From positions 1-59,230 of the forward strand of contig SFQZ01000008.1 of assembly GCA_004562915.1 (NCBI GenBank): 59,230 nucleotides of DNA, given 5' to 3'. The notes beneath the pieces are model-generated. The model was not told where the DNA came from. It was given only the letters and a program-made list of their open reading frames with translations, and did no database searches. Source of the stretch: a bacterium. GTDB lineage: Bacteria > Bacillota_A > Clostridia > Lachnospirales > Lachnospiraceae. Below, piece by piece: positions 1 through 8,911 of this stretch. A program made the position numbers and the translations under genes. How positions within the stretch are numbered: position 1 is the stretch's first letter; the number at the start of each line of letters is the position of its first letter.

Positions 1-1399
1 CTCCGGGGCGCACATTCTGTTTCTTTCCTATATTAATGAAGAGACGTACCATACCTTCCTCAGCACCTGTATCGCCAAATTCAAACTCATCCTGCTGTTC
101 GGTATCCCCGGCACCCATGGCCTGCTTTAGAAACGCTGCTGCAATATCCATTGCTGTATAATCCTCTTCATTCAGCCGCTGTTCGATCAGATCCACCATG
201 GCACTCAGATTCTCATTCTGAATCGTATCTGCGATATTGTTCAGGATCTTATCCGCCTTGATCGCACTCACATCATTCAGAGACGGAATCGGCTGCGCAT
301 AGATCTTCGTCTTACAGTAGCGCTGGATATCCTTCAGCTTGTATACCTCTTTGCCCACAATGAAGGTAAAGGCTTTTCCAACGCGCCCTGCACGTCCTGT
401 CCTTCCGATGCGGTGTACATAGAACTCATCGTCCTGGGGAAGATCGTAATTGAATACCGCTTCCACATCGTCCACATCAATACCTCTCGCCGCCACATCC
501 GTGGCGATCAGGATCTCCGTTTTTCCATTCCGGAAGCCGTTCATCACGCGGTCCCTCTGTGACTGCTTCATATCTCCGTGCAGTCCCTCTGCAAAGTAAC
601 CACGTCCCTGAAGAGCCCCTGTCAGTTCATCCACCCGCCGCTTGGTATTGCAGAATACCAGAGCACGTCTTGGATTGTACATATCCAGAAGTCTGGAAAG
701 CACCTCTTCTTTATTCTTTTCTTTGACTTCATAGTAATACTGATCAATATTCTGTACCGTCAGCTCTTTCTTGACCACCCTGACCAGCTGTGCATCCCTT
801 TGATAATTTTTCGTGATATCCAGAATCGGCTGGGGCATCGTCGCAGAAAAGAGGATCGTCTGGCGTTCTTCCGGTACATCCTTCAGGATCGTCTCGATAT
901 CCTCACGGAATCCCATATTCAGCATCTCATCCGCCTCATCCAGTACAATCGTATGCAGCTGGTCAAATTTCAGCGTATGGCGGCGCATATGATCCATCAC
1001 ACGGCCCGGTGTACCGATGATCAGCTGAATCCCTCCCTTCAGGGAACGGATCTGCTTTCCGATGTCCTGTCCGCCGTAGATCGGCAGTACCTTGATCCCG
1101 TGCATGAATTTACACAGGCGGCGGATCTCATCTGCCACCTGGATCGCCAGCTCTCTGGTGGGACACAGTACGATGGCCTGCAGCTTTCTGTTCTTTGGAT
1201 CGATCTTCTGCAGAAGAGGAATGCCAAATGCCGCCGTCTTTCCTGTTCCTGTCTGCGCCTGTCCGATCACGTCTCTTCCCTCCATGATCACAGGAATGGC
1301 ACGTGCCTGGATCGGGGTCGCCGCCTCAAATCCCATCTCCTTTACTGCCCTTACGATCTGCGGGCACAGATCCAGCTCATCAAATCTTACGGTTTCCAT
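1..1399 (-). CDS. DEAD-box ATP-dependent RNA helicase (C-terminus cut by window edge)
   Basis: Unwinds RNA duplexes with ATP and acts in mRNA turnover, ribosome assembly or cold adaptation (CshA/DeaD-type). I translated the minus strand from the ATG at 1399; about 466 codons are present and the frame is open to the edge. Helicase motifs appear in the family order: Q motif (PIQARAIP), Walker A (AQTGTGKT), PTRELA, TPGR, DEAD, SAT, VFCNTKRR, ATDVAARGID and HRIGRTGRAG. After the core a helical region follows (YCKTKIYAQPIPS onward); the distal C-terminal domain, which would tell CshA from DbpA/DeaD types, lies outside the window. An AGAGAGGATG stretch before the start supplies the ribosome binding site. 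Family assignment is firm; the exact ortholog is not. Confidence 0.95.
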   Translation of the reverse strand, partial: METVRFDELDLCPQIVRAVKEMGFEAATPIQARAIPVIMEGRDVIGQAQTGTGKTAAFGIPLLQKIDPKNRKLQAIVLCPTRELAIQVADEIRRLCKFMHGIKVLPIYGGQDIGKQIRSLKGGIQLIIGTPGRVMDHMRRHTLKFDQLHTIVLDEADEMLNMGFREDIETILKDVPEERQTILFSATMPQPILDITKNYQRDAQLVRVVKKELTVQNIDQYYYEVKEKNKEEVLSRLLDMYNPRRALVFCNTKRRVDELTGALQGRGYFAEGLHGDMKQSQRDRVMNGFRNGKTEILIATDVAARGIDVDDVEAVFNYDLPQDDEFYVHRIGRTGRAGRVGKAFTFIVGKEVYKLKDIQRYCKTKIYAQPIPSLNDVSAIKADKILNNIADTIQNENLSAMVDLIEQRLNEEDYTAMDIAAAFLKQAMGAGDTEQQDEFEFGDTGAEEGMVRLFINIGKKQNVRPG

Positions 1400-1577
1400 A
1401 TCTATCATCCTCTCTTTCCTGTCAATATCGTATTCCTGTATGACTCACGCTGATCCGCATTACTGGTTACTGTTCATTCCGTGACCAGAACCAGGCTTCG
1501 CGATGCACAGAGATCCTGCATACTTTACACGACATACCTCTTTCTGTGCAGAGTCATACATCCCCCGGATGGTTTTG

Positions 1578-1612
1578 TATCATAGGAAAATGCGAAGCAC
1601 TTTCCTATGATA
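1578..1612. repeat. Strong palindromic hairpin upstream of the helicase gene
   Basis: TATCATAGGAAAATGC (1578-1593) and GCACTTTCCTATGATA (1597-1612) form a 15-of-16 bp inverted repeat with a 3-nt loop. It lies between the fucI terminator and the helicase gene, about 180 bp before the helicase start, and has no U-tract on the strand read toward the helicase. It could be part of a long regulatory leader or a dispersed palindromic element. The rest of 1400-1577 holds no gene that I can support. Confidence 0.6.
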
Positions 1613-1613
1613 T

Positions 1614-1647
1614 AAAAAACCTGCGAGGCATCAACTCCTCGCAGGTT
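1614..1647 (-). terminator. Rho-independent terminator of fucI
   Basis: An 11-bp stem, AACCTGCGAGG (1618-1628) with CCTCGCAGGTT (1637-1647), has an 8-nt loop and is followed on the minus strand by a run of six T. It sits 43 bases past the fucI stop codon. Confidence 0.9.
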
Positions 1648-1690
1648 CCTGTAAAACACATTTTATGCTATTTTCAGATATTATAACTTC

Positions 1691-3487
1691 TTATTTGAAC
1701 TGCGGTCCATACGTTTTGCATGCTCTGAAATCTGCGCCTTCTTTGTCCATTCCAAATGCATTCCATGCGGATGGTCTGAAGATTTTCTCTTCCGGTACAT
1801 TGTGCATGCAAACCGGAATTCTCAGCATAGAGCACATGGTAATCAGATCTGCACCGATATGTCCATAGGAAATTGCACCGTGGTTGGCTCCCCAGTTGTT
1901 CATTACATCATAAGCTGTCTTAAACGGGCCTTCTTTACCATCACATCTTGGAGCGAACCATGTACATGGCCATGTATAGTCAGTACGTTTCCACAGTTTA
2001 TCAGAAACTTCTTCCGGCAGAGCTACTGTCCAGCCTTCTGCAATCTGCAGAACCGGTCCCAGTCCTTTCACAAGATTCAGACGAATCATAGTTGCAGGCA
2101 TCTCTGCTTTTGTTTCAAATCTGGAAGAGAATCCACCGCCACGGAAGTATCCCAGGTCTGCATAATTCCATGTGGTATTTGCCATGATCGCATCCTGATC
2201 TTCTTTTGTTACTTCATACCACGGTTTCATCACTGCGTTGCCATCAGCATCTTTTGCTTCTGCATTTGCATCCAGACAGCAAGCACCGGAGTTGATCAGA
2301 TGGATAAATCCGCCTGCATCCTTCGCTACACCTTCCAGATCATATCCGGTAGCTTTCTTAACTGCTTCCGGGCTCCAGTAGGTACGAACATCAGCAAACA
2401 TCTGCGCGCGGTTGGTAAGAAGTTTCATGAACAGCATACCCATACCGTTCAGAACATCATTCTCTGTTGCAAGAACGTATGGCTCTCTTGCTCCGTTCCA
2501 GTCAAAGGAAGTATTCAGCATAGCCTCCGGGAAGTCACAGTTCGGATAGAAGTCTGTCCACTGTCTCTGTCCCTGGAATCCTGCTGCGATCGCATTGTGA
2601 CCAACTTTTTCTTCTTCACAGCCTTCCGGCAGATTTTCATTACCATTCATCAGGTCTTTGATGATACACATCATCTTAACTACGAATTCCCAGTCAGAAT
2701 CTTTCTGTTCACGGGTCTTCTGTAGTTCTTCCGGATTCTTGTCAAAGCTTTCGATACATTTTTCTTTGGTCCATGCAAGAGCTTTTTCATATTCTGCATG
2801 ATCATAAATACCTTCAGTCATACGGCGAATGATTTCTACCTCGTCAACAGACTCTACACGCATTCCCAGATACTCTTCGAAGAAAGATGGATCAATGATA
2901 GATCCGCCAATACCCATACAGATGGAACCGATCTGCAGATAAGATTTTCCTCTCATAGTTGCACAAGCAACAGCTGCACGTCCAAATCTCAGCAGTTTTT
3001 CTTCAACGTCAGCCGGGATAGAAGTATCATCTGCATCCTGAACATCATGTCCATAGATACCAAATGCCGGAAGACCTTTCTGAGCATGTGTAGCAAGCAC
3101 AGATGCCAGATATACAGCACCAGGTCTTTCTGTTCCGTTGAATCCCCAAACAGCTTTGATGGTATTTGGATCCATATCCATAGTCTCAGCTCCGTAGCAC
3201 CAGCATGGAGTAACAGTCAGTGTAATATCAACGCCTTCTTTTTTGAATTTTGCAGCACATGCAGCAGCCTCTGCTACACGTCCGATTGTTGTATCAGCGA
3301 TTACAACCTTAACCGGTTCACCGTTGCTATATCTCAGATTTTCTGTGAACAATTTAGCAGCGGATTTTGCCATATTCATGGTCTGCTCTTCCAGAGATTC
3401 ACGAACTTTCAGAACACCACGACGTCCGTCAATTGTTGGTCTGATACCAATTACAGGGTAATCGCCAATTAATCTGCTTTTTGCCAT
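1691..3487 (-). CDS. fucI: L-fucose isomerase
   Basis: Interconverts L-fucose and L-fuculose in the cytoplasm; members can also act on D-arabinose. The 598 residues match the usual FucI length (about 590). The N-terminus (KSRLIGDYPVIGIRPTIDGR) is typical. The core block with AAGFQGQRQWTDFYPNCD and SFDWNGAREPYVLATEND carries the manganese-ligand Glu region, and the C-terminal GAISYGHIGADLITM carries the conserved His. A GGGAGG ribosome binding site precedes the ATG. The gene is monocistronic, with its own terminator, and divergent from an AraC-type regulator. It supplies fuculose to the BMC locus that contains a fuculose-1-phosphate aldolase; no fuculokinase is in the window. Confidence 0.97.
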   Translation of the reverse strand: MAKSRLIGDYPVIGIRPTIDGRRGVLKVRESLEEQTMNMAKSAAKLFTENLRYSNGEPVKVVIADTTIGRVAEAAACAAKFKKEGVDITLTVTPCWCYGAETMDMDPNTIKAVWGFNGTERPGAVYLASVLATHAQKGLPAFGIYGHDVQDADDTSIPADVEEKLLRFGRAAVACATMRGKSYLQIGSICMGIGGSIIDPSFFEEYLGMRVESVDEVEIIRRMTEGIYDHAEYEKALAWTKEKCIESFDKNPEELQKTREQKDSDWEFVVKMMCIIKDLMNGNENLPEGCEEEKVGHNAIAAGFQGQRQWTDFYPNCDFPEAMLNTSFDWNGAREPYVLATENDVLNGMGMLFMKLLTNRAQMFADVRTYWSPEAVKKATGYDLEGVAKDAGGFIHLINSGACCLDANAEAKDADGNAVMKPWYEVTKEDQDAIMANTTWNYADLGYFRGGGFSSRFETKAEMPATMIRLNLVKGLGPVLQIAEGWTVALPEEVSDKLWKRTDYTWPCTWFAPRCDGKEGPFKTAYDVMNNWGANHGAISYGHIGADLITMCSMLRIPVCMHNVPEEKIFRPSAWNAFGMDKEGADFRACKTYGPQFK

Positions 3488-3525
3488 AATACAAGACCTC
3501 CCAAATAAAATTATTTTCTGTTTTT

Positions 3526-3634
3526 AACGGCGAATCTGTCATTGTTCTTTCACGAAACAGTAACTTTTCATCTTCTTCGCCGTTTTCTGATGTAAATTAT
3601 ACTCTTGTTTCATCCCTTCTTCTCGTGTTATAAT
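3526..3634. promoter_or_regulatory. fucI/AraC divergent control region
   Basis: The 218-bp gap between fucI and the AraC gene holds a good -10 for fucI on the minus strand (TATAAT, 3596-3601) but no recognisable -35 at the matching spacing, as expected for an activator-dependent promoter. A TATAAT on the plus strand (3629-3634) could serve the AraC gene. The fucI leader contains a 9-bp inverted repeat, AACGGCGAA (3526-3534) and TTCGCCGTT (3576-3584), 41 nt apart. Confidence 0.55.
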
Positions 3635-3705
3635 AGCCAAAAATAAAACAATATTCACCTTTTTAGTATTTTCGTCAATTATCCTAAAATTGGAGGGGTT
3701 ATTTT

Positions 3706-4554
3706 ATGCAATATTACAATTTCAGTGAAAATAAACAACGGGGGACCTTCGATTTTCCTTTTGAATTCTATCATGTTACCAGTACTCATTCCCGCTATGT
3801 TATGTCCTATCACTGGCATGTGGAATATGAAATCATCCGGGTACTGGAAGGCTCACTCCACATGACTATGGATGAAAAAGAATTCACAGCAAATACAGGT
3901 GATATCGTATTTGTCAACAGTGGTGTACTTCATTCCGGCGAACCTTCTGACTGTGTTTATCAGTGCATTGTATTTGATATGAATACGTTCATCAAACACA
4001 ATCCACGCTGTCAGACCTATATTCAGAAAATCATCAACCACTCCGCATTTATTTACCACCATTTTACCCCTAAAAATGAGAAGATTCACCAGATTATCTG
4101 GAATATATTTGAAGCTATGGAAAATGAAAAAGAAGGTTTTGAGATGGTTGTTTTTGGAGAATTGTATCACTTTTTTGGTGTGGTTTTCGGAGAACATCTT
4201 TATTTTTCCGACGCACCGCAAAACCGACGGGATTACAGAAAAATTATGCAGCTGAAAACCGTTCTGGATTTTATGGAGGCAAATTATTCTTCTCCTTTGA
4301 CTTTGGAGCAGCTTTCTGCCTCTGTGCATATGTCTCCCAAGTATTTCTGCAGATTTTTCTGCAACATGACCCACCGTACACCAATTGACTATCTGAATTA
4401 CCACAGAATTGAACACGCCAGTTTTCAGCTTGCCACCACAGATGCTTCCGTTACGGAGATTGCCTACAACTGCGGTTTCAATGATTTGAGTTATTTCATT
4501 AAAACTTATAAAAAATATAAGGGCTGCACGCCGGGGAAAGCAAAGATTCGGTGA
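3706..4554 (+). CDS. AraC-family transcriptional regulator, cupin plus HTH
   Basis: A 282-residue protein. The N-terminal cupin-type sugar-sensing half (about 15-150) contains SYHWHVEYEIIRVLEG and NTGDIVFVNSGVLHSG. The C-terminal double helix-turn-helix (about 185-282) contains YSSPLTLEQLSASVHMSPKY and SVTEIAYNCGFNDLSYFIKT. A GGAGGGG ribosome binding site precedes the ATG. It is divergent from fucI, whose promoter lacks a good -35, so it is probably the local activator of fucI, with fucose or fuculose as likely effector; that is inference from position. Both the gene order and the cupin fold fit a cytoplasmic sugar-responsive activator. Confidence 0.9.
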   Translation: MQYYNFSENKQRGTFDFPFEFYHVTSTHSRYVMSYHWHVEYEIIRVLEGSLHMTMDEKEFTANTGDIVFVNSGVLHSGEPSDCVYQCIVFDMNTFIKHNPRCQTYIQKIINHSAFIYHHFTPKNEKIHQIIWNIFEAMENEKEGFEMVVFGELYHFFGVVFGEHLYFSDAPQNRRDYRKIMQLKTVLDFMEANYSSPLTLEQLSASVHMSPKYFCRFFCNMTHRTPIDYLNYHRIEHASFQLATTDASVTEIAYNCGFNDLSYFIKTYKKYKGCTPGKAKIR

Positions 4555-4599
4555 CCTTTGTTATTCTTTAGAAATTTCCGAATGTTGTTTTACCCAAAA

Positions 4600-4655
4600 A
4601 ATTCTCCCGCAAGTCTGTAATTTTGTTTTACAGAATCTGACGAGAGAATTTTTTT
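4600..4655. terminator. Bidirectional terminator between convergent genes
   Basis: A long imperfect hairpin (AATTCTC with GAGAATT, TCTGTAA with TTACAGA) is flanked by A-rich sequence on the left and seven T on the right. It can end both the AraC gene (+) and the FHA gene (-). Confidence 0.8.
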
Positions 4656-4689
4656 GAAACTTATTCAATATCTTACCTATAACACATTT

Positions 4690-5493
4690 TTATCCTAACC
4701 GGTACATCGTCGCTCTGTCACCAAGATAAATTTCTGTTCCGGCAGACAACTCCACCATTTTTTCTGCAGGTAATCTTTTATCATCGGATACCCGATAGGT
4801 TCCGCTCATGGAGTAGTCCGTGACAAGATACATATTGTCCCACTTTCTATATGTGATGGAACAATGTTTTGCTTCGATTCTATTTCCCATTATGATATGA
4901 TTGCAGACACCTCCGTCCTGTCCCAGAATCAGCGTCTGAGCATCCTGTATTACCGTAACTCTCGAAACTTCAGGACCTGCAATACAAAGGATCTGTCCTC
5001 TTCCTGTATTCTGCCCTGACATAGAATAACCCTGCCATTGATTCTGATTATATCCTGTCTGCTGATATCTGCCTGTATACTGGGGATTGCCATACATCGT
5101 ATCATAACCGTATGCGCTGTTATAAGCAGGTGAAATCTGATTCACAGCATGTATCATTAGATAATATGCATAGTACTGTGCTAAAGAGCAGGTAATAATA
5201 CTCAATAGTGACCACAGTAAAAAGGAGTTTCCGTTTTCCTGGATCCGAACGCCATATCTCTGCGCATTCTCCTGAAGACGATTTCCCTGTTTGTACACCC
5301 AATAATAGAAATAAATGCTACAGGTGACCAGTCCCAATAATAACACCACAATGTAGTTTGGCACATCATGTCCATCACCCTCGCAGATACAATTCACATC
5401 TTTATTCCATACATACCAAAAATAAATGCCATAAAAACCACAGGTAATCAGATTCAATAGTAAAAACACCCAAAAATTTCTCTGCTTAATCAC
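4690..5493 (-). CDS. DUF4234 membrane protein with C-terminal FHA domain
   Basis: A 267-residue protein. The N-terminal half has about three or four membrane helices with the DUF4234 pattern (FWVFLLLNLITCGFYGIYFW near residue 7, then VVLLLGLVTCSIYFYYW and LLWSLLSIITCSLAQYYAYY). A Tyr/Gln/Gly-rich linker (about 123-165) follows. The C-terminus (about 168-267) is an FHA phosphothreonine-binding fold: a GQDGGVCNHI segment, GNRIEAKHCSI, and YSMSGTY. The start is GTG, chosen because AGGAG lies 9-10 nt upstream; the ATG inside the Shine-Dalgarno region runs straight into a stop. Likely membrane-tethered phosphopeptide reader; the partner kinase is not in the window. Confidence 0.85.
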   Translation of the reverse strand: MIKQRNFWVFLLLNLITCGFYGIYFWYVWNKDVNCICEGDGHDVPNYIVVLLLGLVTCSIYFYYWVYKQGNRLQENAQRYGVRIQENGNSFLLWSLLSIITCSLAQYYAYYLMIHAVNQISPAYNSAYGYDTMYGNPQYTGRYQQTGYNQNQWQGYSMSGQNTGRGQILCIAGPEVSRVTVIQDAQTLILGQDGGVCNHIIMGNRIEAKHCSITYRKWDNMYLVTDYSMSGTYRVSDDKRLPAEKMVELSAGTEIYLGDRATMYRLG

Positions 5494-5529
5494 TTACTTC
5501 ATCTCCTATTTTTAAAAGCTGTTTATTTC

Positions 5530-5557
5530 AGTATGACAGAATTATCTGCTTTGTCAA
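5530..5557 (-). promoter_or_regulatory. Sigma-A promoter of the DUF4234/FHA gene
   Basis: On the minus strand, TTGACA (5552-5557) and CATACT (5530-5535) are separated by 16 bp, 37 bp before the GTG start. Confidence 0.65.
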
Positions 5558-5582
5558 GAAACTTTCTTTTGTTGTATACATG

Positions 5583-5618
5583 AAGCCGATGGAATTGTTT
5601 TCTTTATTCCATCGGCTT
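5583..5618 (-). terminator. Hairpin after pduO, probable end of the BMC operon
   Basis: A perfect 13-bp stem, AAGCCGATGGAAT (5583-5595) and ATTCCATCGGCTT (5606-5618), has a 10-nt loop and lies 43 bases beyond the pduO stop. It lacks a clear U-tract on either strand, so termination efficiency is uncertain. Confidence 0.55.
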
Positions 5619-5660
5619 CTTATCTTGAATCTCTCATACGAACCAAAATGTACATATGAG

Positions 5661-6722
5661 TTATGATTTCAGAATATCTACCAAAACAGACAGTCCGTAT
5701 TCGGCCAGACTGTGATCTTCTTCCCCGGTACCTCCGGAAATTCCCAGACCACCGATGATTGCTCCATTGTGTACCAATGGAACACCACCCCCGAAGATCA
5801 CGATTTTACCGCCTTCCAGTTTGTCCAGTCCATAGAATGTCTGACCCGGCTGAGCAAGTTTTGAAAGCTCCATGGTAGACATCTTAACCGCAACAGATGT
5901 ATACGCTTTTCTCACAGCCACATCAAAACTAACAAGAAAAGCTCCGTCCATGACATGAACTGCGATGGGATTTCCATCCGGACTGCAGACAGCAATCACT
6001 GCCTTTTTTCCTCTGCGTTCTGCTTCTTCTTCGATTTTTTCAATCAACTTTTTGGATGTCTCCAGAGTCATCCGTCCCTGTCCCATGCGCATCAGCACTT
6101 GCTGTATCAGAGTTTCTTCTGTCTGATTTGCTTTCATGACACCGTTCTCCTTTATCGTCCTGACATCGTCACTACAATCCACTGCACTCTGTTCCTGTTT
6201 TGTCACATCTGTGCTTTCTGTCAATTTCGCATCATAATACCTTGCCAGAACATATAAATAATCTGCCAGACGATTCATATAACGTTTTGCACCGATATCG
6301 CTTCCAAACTTAATACTCACCTGCGAAAGACATCTTTCCGCACGGCGCGCTACTGTTCTGGTCACATCAATCTGCGCTGACACCGGACTTTCTCCCGGCA
6401 GTATAAACTGCTTCGGACGATCAAAAAGCGCCTCCAGACGATCAATTTCTTTTTCCAGTTTTTCGACGTCTCCATCTTTCAGCTTATATTTCATATTATA
6501 GGAATCCGCAATTCCTGCCATAACAGTCATTAGCGTGTGCTGAATTTCTTCCAGAAAAGAAATAATATGCTCATCCTGAATTTTTGTTTTTATCAATCCA
6601 ATATGGCTGGCCAGTTCATCGATTGTACCCATAACTTCCACCCTGTCATCGGATTTCGCTACATTTTTTGTGTGAACCAGGCTGGTTGTACCTGCATCAC
6701 CGGTCTTTGTATAAATCTTCAT
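5661..6722 (-). CDS. pduO: PduO: corrinoid adenosyltransferase fused to a GlcG/HbpS domain
   Basis: Makes adenosylcobalamin from cob(I)alamin and ATP for the B12-dependent diol dehydratase. The 353 residues hold two domains. Residues 1-185 are the PduO-type transferase (TKTGDAGTTSL at the N-terminus, then GESPVSAQIDVTRTVARRAE and KRYMNRLADYLYVLARY). Residues about 200-353 are a GlcG/HbpS (DUF336) domain with YTSVAVKMSTMELS and GGVPLVHNGAIIGGLGISGG, which in PduO binds haem or assists B12 handling. Full-length two-domain forms are typical of PDU operons. The start overlaps the pduH stop (ATGA), indicating translational coupling. Confidence 0.95.
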   Translation of the reverse strand: MKIYTKTGDAGTTSLVHTKNVAKSDDRVEVMGTIDELASHIGLIKTKIQDEHIISFLEEIQHTLMTVMAGIADSYNMKYKLKDGDVEKLEKEIDRLEALFDRPKQFILPGESPVSAQIDVTRTVARRAERCLSQVSIKFGSDIGAKRYMNRLADYLYVLARYYDAKLTESTDVTKQEQSAVDCSDDVRTIKENGVMKANQTEETLIQQVLMRMGQGRMTLETSKKLIEKIEEEAERRGKKAVIAVCSPDGNPIAVHVMDGAFLVSFDVAVRKAYTSVAVKMSTMELSKLAQPGQTFYGLDKLEGGKIVIFGGGVPLVHNGAIIGGLGISGGTGEEDHSLAEYGLSVLVDILKS

Positions 6723-7069
6723 ACCTGTTCATCTCCGAACACTTTTTTAAATGGCATTTTCTTGATTGCTCTGGCACTGTTTGCTCCAAGATTCCGGCAT
6801 TGCCAGAAACGCGGCGCATTCAGTTCAAAAACATTATGTCCCAAGGATAATCGACGCATCTGCATGGCCACTCTTCTTCCTGCTACACCGACACCGGATC
6901 CCAGCATCGATTCATTGGCAGCAGAATATGCCAACTGGTCCAACTCATCCTCCATTTCCCGAATCTGATAAAGAACTCCCTCTTCTTCAATCCCTGCACA
7001 GATTTCTCTCAGATAATCCGCATCCGGATGATTCACATAAATTAATATGGCTGGTTTATTTATTACCAT
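6719..7069 (-). CDS. pduH: Diol dehydratase reactivase small subunit PduH
   Basis: Partner of PduG in the chaperone-like factor that removes damaged cobalamin from inactivated diol dehydratase. The 116 residues match PduH/DdrB length. Family features are the opening AILIYVNHPD, the IEEEGVLYQIRE segment, and SGVGVAGRRVAMQMRRLS. It sits between pduG (2-bp gap) and pduO (4-nt overlap), the canonical G-H-O order. Confidence 0.95.
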   Translation of the reverse strand: MVINKPAILIYVNHPDADYLREICAGIEEEGVLYQIREMEDELDQLAYSAANESMLGSGVGVAGRRVAMQMRRLSLGHNVFELNAPRFWQCRNLGANSARAIKKMPFKKVFGDEQV

Positions 7070-7071
7070 AG

Positions 7072-8895
7072 TTATCCTCTTCCCTCTGTGCCAAGATAAG
7101 ATAGCAAGAGTCCTGTAGCAACTGCATTTCTCGGACCTTCCATGCCCCGGATATTACCCCGTCCACAAACGATCCGATATTCTGCAAATGCTTCCGTAAG
7201 CATCTCAGGAATCTCAAAATCTTCTGCTGATCCACCTACCAGAACCACATTCGGTACTTTTTTCAGATCATGTTCCGGTGCTACTGTTTTCAGTGCCCGT
7301 ACAGCATTGGTGACAAATACTTTCCTTTTCGCTTCTCTTCGGACTTCCAGAATCTTTTCCATCGGAATATCCTCTTCTACTTTCAAAAGTTCACCCGGTG
7401 CCAGGAGCACCACATGTCCGTAATACCTTGGATCAATGGAGTCTTCAAAAAATTCCATTGCACCATTTTCCAACCTCATGTGAAACAGACTTTCTACTTT
7501 TGCCATAGGATATTTCTTTATCTGTTCCGCAGTCACCCGACTTTTCAGTCCCAATTCTGTCTGTATCAGCATGGATACCAACTCGCCGGCTCCTGCCTGA
7601 TGAGTCGTTTTCACTGTTCCATCTTCGTTCAGAATCGCAGCATCGGTAGAGCCGCCTCCCATATCAAGGATTGCGATAGGCAGCTGCGTTCCCGGCGTTG
7701 TCAGCGCTCCCAGCGAAGCCATTACTGCTTCCACTCCGGCTACTTTTGCCTGTACATGCAGTTCATCCTCCAGCCTTTCGGCAATCTGCTGCATAGGCAG
7801 ATGACGGGTTTTCACCATTGCGGCAATCCCTACCGCTTTCTCCATACAGGTTTCTCCTGCCAGAGAACCTGATATTACCACAGGCGCAAGCGTATCAACT
7901 GCCAGTAGATCTGTGATACGAATGTTCTTCTCATTTTCTTTTGACACTTCAGACATATCTTCACGAATAGAAGAAAGCATATTTCCCACGTTCGTACCCG
8001 GCTGTCCCTGAATATCTGTTATCGCTCCGGCTTCCTGCAAAGCCTGCATGATTTTTTCTGCACCTGCATCAATACTGATGTTTTTGGTTACGTCACCATG
8101 AATATAAATCTCACCAGCCGGAAGTATCTGTTCATGAATATTACCATGAGGTGTTTTTATCACCACAGCACTTCTCTTTCCAATGAGACTTTTCGCTATG
8201 GGCGTAACCATCCTTGTTTCTTCGGGAGTCAGTTTCAAAAGTGTCGCTATACCATAAGGATTGGAAAGCATTCTCACTGTAGTCCCCGGAAGCGCCACTT
8301 CAATCGCTGCCTGTTTCCCTTCCGGTACTTTATCAATATGTCGAACTTCATCCACAACAGGAATCTTTTGATGCAGACGGTTTTCCACCAATACTGCCTC
8401 ATCTGCCTGAAGAATCAATCCTTTGATCTGCAGTCTGGGCATATATTCATTCAGTTTCGCGGCTACTTCCTCGTAAGGATATTTTCCGGATGCAGCCACG
8501 ATATACTCTTTCTTCTGCTCAGCAGCTGCCAGATGCTCAAGCAAAATCAATTCTCCAGCAGCCTGTCCTGCTCCCGCCGGAGTGGACGGATTATGTCCAA
8601 TCATTGAAGATTCTGTTATAACCGTCTCCGTAATGGTTTCCATTGCAGTATCGCCGATTACAGGTGCCGCCTCATTCAGTCTGACAAAATCCAATTCTGT
8701 TATTGACCGGCCAATCTTTTCCATGGCCTCAAGAAGCGCTGCCTTCACACCCATCACATTAGGAACGGTGCCTTTTGTTCCTGTTGTCATTCGGGAAGCA
8801 GAGGTTAGGAAATGAAACTCTCCATTCTTTTCCACACTTCCGATACATACTTCGGTTGTAGAATTCCCAATATCAACACCCGCAACTAATTTCAA
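7072..8895 (-). CDS. pduG: Diol dehydratase reactivase large subunit PduG
   Basis: ATPase subunit of the diol dehydratase-reactivating factor; swaps inactivated cobalamin for fresh adenosylcobalamin. The 607-residue length is typical (about 610). The actin/Hsp70-like nucleotide-binding signature opens the protein (AGVDIGNSTTEVCIG), with LDMGGGSTDAAIL near 400 and VVLVGGSAEDFEIPE near 560. The start is TTG: an AGAGG sits 9 nt upstream and there is no in-frame ATG at a comparable position. It follows pduE by 16 bp. Confidence 0.95.
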   Translation of the reverse strand: MKLVAGVDIGNSTTEVCIGSVEKNGEFHFLTSASRMTTGTKGTVPNVMGVKAALLEAMEKIGRSITELDFVRLNEAAPVIGDTAMETITETVITESSMIGHNPSTPAGAGQAAGELILLEHLAAAEQKKEYIVAASGKYPYEEVAAKLNEYMPRLQIKGLILQADEAVLVENRLHQKIPVVDEVRHIDKVPEGKQAAIEVALPGTTVRMLSNPYGIATLLKLTPEETRMVTPIAKSLIGKRSAVVIKTPHGNIHEQILPAGEIYIHGDVTKNISIDAGAEKIMQALQEAGAITDIQGQPGTNVGNMLSSIREDMSEVSKENEKNIRITDLLAVDTLAPVVISGSLAGETCMEKAVGIAAMVKTRHLPMQQIAERLEDELHVQAKVAGVEAVMASLGALTTPGTQLPIAILDMGGGSTDAAILNEDGTVKTTHQAGAGELVSMLIQTELGLKSRVTAEQIKKYPMAKVESLFHMRLENGAMEFFEDSIDPRYYGHVVLLAPGELLKVEEDIPMEKILEVRREAKRKVFVTNAVRALKTVAPEHDLKKVPNVVLVGGSAEDFEIPEMLTEAFAEYRIVCGRGNIRGMEGPRNAVATGLLLSYLGTEGRG

Positions 8896-8911
8896 CTTTC
8901 GCTACCTCTTT

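Noticed and set aside
578..1484. Overlapping plus-strand frames of 291 and 130 codons
   Set aside because: They are antisense to the DEAD-box helicase gene, which has all helicase motifs on the minus strand.
1802..3472. Plus-strand frames of 307 and 224 codons
   Set aside because: Antisense shadows of fucI with Cys/His/Phe-rich composition and no ribosome binding sites.
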